DNA of 64,000 bases from Streptomyces sp. NBC_01298. GTDB lineage: Bacteria > Actinomycetota > Actinomycetes > Streptomycetales > Streptomycetaceae. The stretch spans positions 7,068,001-7,132,000 of the forward strand of contig NZ_CP108414.1 of the NCBI RefSeq assembly GCF_035978755.1. Direction: 5' to 3'. A program made the translations under genes and the position numbers. The number at the start of each line of letters is the position of its first letter. Within the stretch, counting starts at the first letter, position 1. The notes below the pieces were generated by a model. The model had not been told where the DNA came from and searched no databases. It saw only the letters and a list, made by a program, of their open reading frames with translations. Below are positions 59,314-64,000 of this stretch, in pieces.

Positions 59314-59359
59314 ACGCACCGCGGCCCCCGTCCCACCCGGGACGGGGGCCGCGGTGCGT
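59314..59359. terminator. Long bidirectional terminator
   Basis: A perfect 21-bp stem (59314-59334 with 59339-59359) and a 4-nt loop lie between the convergent acidic-protein gene and the RecD2-like gene, ending four bases before the latter's stop. Confidence 0.8.
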
Positions 59360-59362
59360 CCG

Positions 59363-61990
59363 TCACTCGGACCGCGCCGACTCCGGTGCCGCCTCCGAGG
59401 CCGAGGCGACGAGGCCCCGCAGCAGAGCCGTCAGCCGGGTCGTACGGGGCTTCGCCGGGACCTCCGCGACCGCGCGCGGCAGGGCCTGGTCCACCCCGTG
59501 CACCACCGAGAGGTGCCGCTCGGCCCGCCCGAAGGCCGTGTACACCCAGTCCCGGGACAGGGCCTGAGCCGCGTCCCCGGGCAGGACCACGACCGCCGCC
59601 GGCCAGCGCGAGCCGACGGCCTGGTGCGCCGTCACGGCCCAGCCGTGCCGCACCTGCGACTCCACCCGCTCCTTCGGTACGACGATCCGCGCGCCCGCGG
59701 CTTCGGCCAGGTGCAGCCCCTGCGCGTCGGCCGACACCACCCGGGCCGGCAAGGCCCGCCCGGCGGAGGGCACATGGACCACCCGGTCGCCGGGGTCGAA
59801 GCCGAGGAACCGGCCGGGGCCCGGGTTCAGCCGCTCCTTGAGGGCCGCGTTGAGCGCGCGGGTGCCCGCCGGGCCGCCGTGGCCCGGGGTGATCACCTGG
59901 ACGGCCTCCGCCGGGATGCCGAAGGCGCGGGGAACCGACTCGGCGACCAGCTGCACGGTGCGGTGCACCGCCTCCCCGGCGTCGCGGACCGGGACGATGA
60001 CGACCTCCTTGCCGGGCGCGTTGACCTGGTACAGCTCCCCGACGCCGATCCCCGAGACCAGCTCGCCGATCGGGCCCGGGTCCGGGATCCGGGAGACGAG
60101 CTGCGGGCAGGCACGGGCCGCGAGCACATCGGCGAAGACCCGGCCGGGGCCCGCGGAGCCGAGCACGGCCGGATCGCCGGACAGGACCAGGCGGGCCCCG
60201 TCGGGGACGGACTCCACCAGCGCGGCGGCCGTCTCCACGTCCAGCTGCGGGGCGTCCAGCACGATCAGCAGGTCCAGCGCGAACTGCCCGTCCGCGTCCC
60301 GGCCAGGGCCCTCGGCCCCGGCCAGCAGGCCCGCCACGGTGACGGCCCCCTCGGCGGGTGCGTGCGCGGCCAGGCAGACCCGCAGGCCGAACTCCCGGGC
60401 GGCCGCCAGCAGGGCGCGGGGCTCGGCGCGGGCGGCCTCGCCGCCGGTGTGGGTGACCAGGCCGTGCCCGGCGGCGGCGCGGACCAGTTCGGCGCCGGGG
60501 CCGGTGGCGGCCTTGTCCCAGTCGGCGGGGTCCGTGAAGGCGTTGGCGATCCGGGCCAGGCCCTCGGCGAGGCTCTCCTCGGCCATGGCGGAGCCCTCCA
60601 GGCCCACCAGAATGCGTACGGGCTGCTCTTCGTCCTCACCCACGGGCGGACCCACCGGCTCTTCGAAGGCCAGCGCGGCGCCTTCGCCGACGGCCGCCTC
60701 CAGGGCTTCCGCGGGGTCGGGTACGCCGTACTGGGCGAGGGCCGACTCCAGGGTGGGGGCCTCCAGCACCGTGTGGCCCTTGGCGGCGGCCTGCGCCAGC
60801 AGCCAGCCCACCAGGGCGGCGGCGCGCCGCTCGTCACCGGGGCCGGTCGCCTCGGCGCCGAGCAGGGCGCGGGCGAACCCGTCGGCCTGCGTCGGCCGGA
60901 CCCCGGCGACGGCCAGCAGCCGCCAGGGCGACTCGGCGAGCTGCGCGGCGGCGTCCTCGCCGAGGGCGGCGGTGGTCTGCGGGGCCAGGGCCTCGGGGGC
61001 TCCGCCCCGGACCAGAACCTCGCGGACGGCCCGGAGGGCGTCGGGCGAGGCGGGTGCGGGCGCGGCGGCCGGGGTGGGCGGCGCGGCCGGCGTGGGCGAG
61101 GGGGCGGATGCCGGCGCCGGGGCCGTGGCCGGGGTGCGCTCCGGCGCGGGCGCCGGGACGGTCCGCTGCGGCGCCGGCGCGTCGAACCGGGCGGGGGGCT
61201 TGGCGCCGCTCTCCACGGCCCGTACGGCGGCCAGCAGGTCGGCGGCCGTGCCGCTGAGCTTGGCGCCGGCCTCCACGGGGGCCTCGCGCTCCGCCTTGCG
61301 ACGGGCGATGCGCTCCCGCTCGATCTTCTGGGCGGCCAGTTCCGCGGCGGCTTCGCTGAGCTGGGGCTTGGCCTCGGCGGCCTCACCCGCAGGGCCGTCC
61401 CCGCCGGCCGCGCCGGCCGCGTCCGCCTCGGCGCCCGCTTCCGTCTCCGGCTCGGCGTCCGTCTCTGCTTCCGCGCCCGCCTCCGGCTCGGCGTCCGCGT
61501 CTGCTTCCGCGCCCGCCGCCGCGTCACCCGTGCCGGGCTCTGCGGGGCTTTCCCCCACCTCGGCCCTTCCCGCAGCGCCGATATGCGGTTCCGCCGTGTG
61601 GCGGGGCTCTGCCCCCGGCCCCCCGTCCGGAACCCCGGCTCCGCCGGAGCCGTCCGCCACGGCGGCATCCTCGGCGGAGCCGGCGGCGCCCCCGTCGCTC
61701 CCGGCTCCGCCGGCGCCGCCCTCCGGGGCCGCGGGCTCCGCCCCGGGCTCCCCGGGACCGGCTCCGTCGGGGTCGTCCGCCGTCGGATCGGGGGCGGCTT
61801 CGGCCCCGCGAGTCGCGCCCCCTTCGGCAGCCTCGGCCGCATCCCCGTCGGCGGTGGCAAGTGGAGCGTCGGCCGTACCACTGTCCTCGGCGGCAGCCGG
61901 CACGGCGGGCTCCCGGGGTGCGGGTTCCGCTTCCGGTTCGGCGGCGGCCGCCGGGGTGGCCGGTTCTTCCGCGGCAGCGGGGTGGCTCAC
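59363..61990 (-). CDS. RecD2-like helicase homologue with decayed ATPase motifs
   Basis: The 875-residue protein has an Ala/Glu/Pro-rich, probably disordered N-terminal third (1-300), a helix-hairpin-helix-like middle and a RecD2-type C-terminal core. The core is recognisable: GARLVLSGDPAVLGSAGPGRVFADVLA (motif III), VTAHQAVGSRWPAAVVVLP (motif V) and DWVYTAFGRAERHLSVVHG (motif VI). Walker A near 515 reads HTGGEAARAE with no Lys, and Walker B reads LIVLDAPQLD without the DE pair. ATP hydrolysis is therefore unlikely. The GTG start overlaps the aldo/keto reductase stop. Confidence 0.75.
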   Translation of the reverse strand: MSHPAAAEEPATPAAAAEPEAEPAPREPAVPAAAEDSGTADAPLATADGDAAEAAEGGATRGAEAAPDPTADDPDGAGPGEPGAEPAAPEGGAGGAGSDGGAAGSAEDAAVADGSGGAGVPDGGPGAEPRHTAEPHIGAAGRAEVGESPAEPGTGDAAAGAEADADAEPEAGAEAETDAEPETEAGAEADAAGAAGGDGPAGEAAEAKPQLSEAAAELAAQKIERERIARRKAEREAPVEAGAKLSGTAADLLAAVRAVESGAKPPARFDAPAPQRTVPAPAPERTPATAPAPASAPSPTPAAPPTPAAAPAPASPDALRAVREVLVRGGAPEALAPQTTAALGEDAAAQLAESPWRLLAVAGVRPTQADGFARALLGAEATGPGDERRAAALVGWLLAQAAAKGHTVLEAPTLESALAQYGVPDPAEALEAAVGEGAALAFEEPVGPPVGEDEEQPVRILVGLEGSAMAEESLAEGLARIANAFTDPADWDKAATGPGAELVRAAAGHGLVTHTGGEAARAEPRALLAAAREFGLRVCLAAHAPAEGAVTVAGLLAGAEGPGRDADGQFALDLLIVLDAPQLDVETAAALVESVPDGARLVLSGDPAVLGSAGPGRVFADVLAARACPQLVSRIPDPGPIGELVSGIGVGELYQVNAPGKEVVIVPVRDAGEAVHRTVQLVAESVPRAFGIPAEAVQVITPGHGGPAGTRALNAALKERLNPGPGRFLGFDPGDRVVHVPSAGRALPARVVSADAQGLHLAEAAGARIVVPKERVESQVRHGWAVTAHQAVGSRWPAAVVVLPGDAAQALSRDWVYTAFGRAERHLSVVHGVDQALPRAVAEVPAKPRTTRLTALLRGLVASASEAAPESARSE

Positions 61991-62979
61991 AAGGTGCTCC
62001 AGTCCTGATCGGGGTAGCGGTGGACGGGCGCCGAGACGTCGTCCAGCGCTTGGCGGATCTCCTCCGGAAGACTAAGGGCCTCCACCGACAGGGCCGCCCC
62101 GAGCTGCGCCGACGTGCGCGCCCCGACGATCGGCGCGGCCACCCCGGGGCGGTCCCGTACCCACGCCAGGGACACCTGGAGCGGGGTCACCGCGAGGCCG
62201 TGCGCGGCCGTCGCCACCGCGTCCACGATCCGGCTCGCCGCCTCGTCCAGGTAGGGGTCCACGAACGCCGCCAGGGTCTCCGAGGCGCCCCGGGAGTCCG
62301 CCGGGGTGCCCGCCCGGTACTTGCCCGTCAGGACGCCCCGGCCGAGGGGGGAGGAGGGGAGCAGGGACAGGCCCAGGTCCAGCGCGGCCGGGACCACCTC
62401 CCGTTCCACGCCGCGCTGGAGCAGGGAGTACTCCATCTGCGTCGATGCCAGCCGGGTCCGTACGCCCGGCGCCGCGAGCTGCCAGGTCGCGGCCTTCGCG
62501 AGCTGCCAGCCGCTGAAGTTCGACACGCCCGCGTACCGGGCCCGGCCGCTGCTCACGGCGATGTCCAGCGCTTGGAGGGTCTCCTCCAGCGGGGTCCAGG
62601 GGTCGAAGGCGTGGACCTGCCAGAGGTCGACGTAGTCCGTGTCCAGACGGGCCAGGGAATCGTCCAGCGCGGCGAGCAGGTGGCCGCGCGAGGCGTCGAA
62701 GCGGCGGTCCGGATCCGCCACCCCGCCGGCCTTCGTCGCGATCACCAGATCCCGCCGCGGGACGACGGAACCGATCAACTGCCCGAGGAGGTACTCCGCC
62801 TCACCGCCCCCGTACACGTCCGCGGTGTCCACGAGCGTGCCGCCCGCGTTCCAGAACGTCTTCAACTGCGCGGCCGCTTCCGCCTCGTCCGGTCCGTCCG
62901 CCGACCGGCCCCAGGTCAGTGTGCCGAGACCGATCCGGGAGACGCGCAGTCCGGTGCGGCCGAGATGCCTCTGCTCCAT
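61987..62979 (-). CDS. Aldo/keto reductase
   Basis: The 330-residue NADPH-dependent reductase begins MEQRHLGRTGLRVSRIGLGTLTWG. It has DTADVYGGGEAE (Asp, Tyr of the catalytic tetrad), LVIATKAGG (Lys), VDLWQVHAFDP (His) and the C-terminal cofactor site APIVGARTSAQL. Its stop overlaps the start of the RecD2-like gene (GTGA), so they share a transcript. Substrate is unknown. Confidence 0.92.
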   Translation of the reverse strand: MEQRHLGRTGLRVSRIGLGTLTWGRSADGPDEAEAAAQLKTFWNAGGTLVDTADVYGGGEAEYLLGQLIGSVVPRRDLVIATKAGGVADPDRRFDASRGHLLAALDDSLARLDTDYVDLWQVHAFDPWTPLEETLQALDIAVSSGRARYAGVSNFSGWQLAKAATWQLAAPGVRTRLASTQMEYSLLQRGVEREVVPAALDLGLSLLPSSPLGRGVLTGKYRAGTPADSRGASETLAAFVDPYLDEAASRIVDAVATAAHGLAVTPLQVSLAWVRDRPGVAAPIVGARTSAQLGAALSVEALSLPEEIRQALDDVSAPVHRYPDQDWSTL

Positions 62980-63046
62980 GAGGGCTGAGACTACTGCCGC
63001 ACTGACGCGGGACGGCCGGGCGCGCTACAGTCCCCGCAGACCTACG

Positions 63047-63060
63047 TTACTGATCGGTAA
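63047..63060. promoter_or_regulatory. Candidate operator upstream of the F420-type oxidoreductase
   Basis: TTACTGATCGGTAA is a 14-bp near-perfect palindrome (one mismatched pair) 19 bp before the start codon. Such sites are often TetR operators. No regulator gene adjoins within the window. Confidence 0.45.
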
Positions 63061-63079
63061 ACCGGTAAGGGGACGACTT

Positions 63080-64000
63080 ATGCGGCTCGGCATCAATCTC
63101 GGCTACTGGGGCGCTGGCATGGACGCCGACAACCTGGCCGTCGCGCAGGAGGCCGACCGCCTCGGCTACGACGTCTGCTGGGCCGCGGAGGCCTACGGCT
63201 CCGACGCTCCCACCGTGCTGGCCTGGGTCGCCGCCCAGACCGAGCGCATCGACGTCGGCTCGGCCATCCTGCAGATCCCGGCCCGCCAGCCCGCCATGAC
63301 GGCCATGACGGCCGCCACCCTCGACTCCCTCACCAAGGGCCGCTTCCGCCTCGGCCTCGGCGTCTCCGGACCGCAGGTCTCCGAGGGCTGGTACGGGGTG
63401 AAGTTCGACAAGCCGCTCGCGCGGACCCGCGAGTACGTGGAGATCGTCCGCAAGGCGATGACGCGGGAGCGGCTGTCCTACGAGGGCGAGCACTGGACCC
63501 TGCCGCTGCCCGGCGGGCCCGGCAAGCCGCTCAAGCTGACCGTGCACCCCGAGCGCGAGCACATCCCGCTCTACATCGCCGCGATCGGCCCGAAGAACCT
63601 GGAGCAGACCGGCGAGATCGCCGACGGCGCCCTGCTGATCTTCCCGGCCGCCGAGCACCTGGAGGCCACGGCCCTCACCCACATCCGGGCGGGCCGCGAG
63701 AAGGCCGGGCTGACGATGGACGGCTTCGACGTCTGCCCGACCGTGCCGCTGGCGCTCGGTGACGACGTGGCCGGGCTCGCGGACATGTTCCGCCCGTACA
63801 CCGCCCTGTACGTGGGCGGCATGGGCAGCCGCAAGCAGAACTTCTACAACCAGCTGGCCCAGCGCATGGGCTACGAGAAGGAAGCCGCCGAGATCCAGGA
63901 CAAGTACCTGGCCGGCGACAAGCAGGGCGCGGCCGCCGCGATCCCGCACTCGCTGATCGACTCCACCACCCTGCTGGGCCCGGTCGAGCGGATCGCCGAC
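63080..64000 (+). CDS. LLM class F420-dependent oxidoreductase (3' end outside window)
   Basis: The open frame starts at ATG 63080 (AAGGGG site) and continues without a stop to the window edge (307 codons seen). The product is a luciferase-like TIM barrel: MRLGINLGYWGAGMDADNLAVAQEADRLGYDVCWAAEAYG, VGSAILQIPARQPAMTAMTAATLDSLTKGRFRLGLGVSGPQVSEGWYG, and IPLYIAAIGPKNLEQTGEIADGALLIF. This subgroup uses reduced or oxidised cofactor F420. The rest of the gene lies beyond 64000. Confidence 0.92.
   Translation, partial: MRLGINLGYWGAGMDADNLAVAQEADRLGYDVCWAAEAYGSDAPTVLAWVAAQTERIDVGSAILQIPARQPAMTAMTAATLDSLTKGRFRLGLGVSGPQVSEGWYGVKFDKPLARTREYVEIVRKAMTRERLSYEGEHWTLPLPGGPGKPLKLTVHPEREHIPLYIAAIGPKNLEQTGEIADGALLIFPAAEHLEATALTHIRAGREKAGLTMDGFDVCPTVPLALGDDVAGLADMFRPYTALYVGGMGSRKQNFYNQLAQRMGYEKEAAEIQDKYLAGDKQGAAAAIPHSLIDSTTLLGPVERIAD

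Noticed and set aside
1..64000. CRISPR array, prophage or integrative element
   Set aside because: Repeats found are tandem without unique spacers. No integrase, phage structural gene or att-like duplication at the tRNA-Leu was seen.

Overview
The window is a high-GC actinobacterial chromosome segment, almost certainly Streptomyces. It shows frequent GTG starts with GGAGG-type ribosome sites, GTGA/ATGA start-stop overlaps, a short chaplin gene (58060), a sortase-type LAETG anchor, small Streptomyces-type proteins (DUF6243-, DUF5703- and DUF5925-like), many GntR/TetR/MerR regulators and an F420-type oxidoreductase. The bases shown contain about 60 protein genes, one tRNA-Leu(GAG), one IS200/IS605-type tnpB element and no CRISPR array or prophage. 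The last gene runs off the right edge.

Region by region. 0-12.4 kb: a cell-wall-anchored chitin/cellulose monooxygenase, a GNAT/DUF402 pair with a divergent GntR regulator, a nitrobindin-like protein, an AAA ATPase, a secreted GDSL esterase, a Ser/Thr kinase, a CoA transferase and a lone type ISP specificity domain. 11.6-20.4 kb: homogentisate dioxygenase with a GntR gene behind it and a clear promoter/operator in front. A 1.1-kb G-rich repeat desert follows, then a three-gene envelope operon (beta-helix protein, cupredoxin-like lipoprotein, polytopic membrane protein) and a TetR gene. 20.4-26.5 kb: a C-terminally truncated aryl-AMP ligase, a 0.8-kb gene-free stretch, a solitary molybdopterin oxidoreductase and a citrate transporter.

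26.5-50.3 kb is a catabolic neighbourhood. It holds aldehyde and alcohol dehydrogenases, three TetR regulators with recognisable candidate operators, two acyl-CoA dehydrogenases, a MaoC hydratase, SoxR, a BKACE-type enzyme, NamZ (DUF1343), and an SDR/acyl-CoA ligase operon that the tnpB element has separated from its probable promoter. It also holds an Old Yellow Enzyme/MerR divergent pair, an acetate transporter behind a DasR-like site, a separate APH-like kinase and acyl-CoA dehydrogenase that resemble the fused ACAD10/11 proteins, an MBL hydrolase, a histidine-rich metal-binding protein and two DUF202 proteins. 50.3-64 kb: an FAD dehydrogenase, small conserved proteins, an ASCH protein, an APC permease that ends in an 82-bp palindrome shared with PhnA, the tRNA, an M20 peptidase, the chaplin, a RecD2-like protein whose helicase motifs have decayed, an aldo/keto reductase and the partial F420-type oxidoreductase.

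Two window-wide patterns stand out. Short tandem repeats (9-31 bp) repeatedly sit on or just past stop codons. Very long perfect hairpins sit between convergent genes. Assignments are by reading motifs and by family knowledge; no database search was run.
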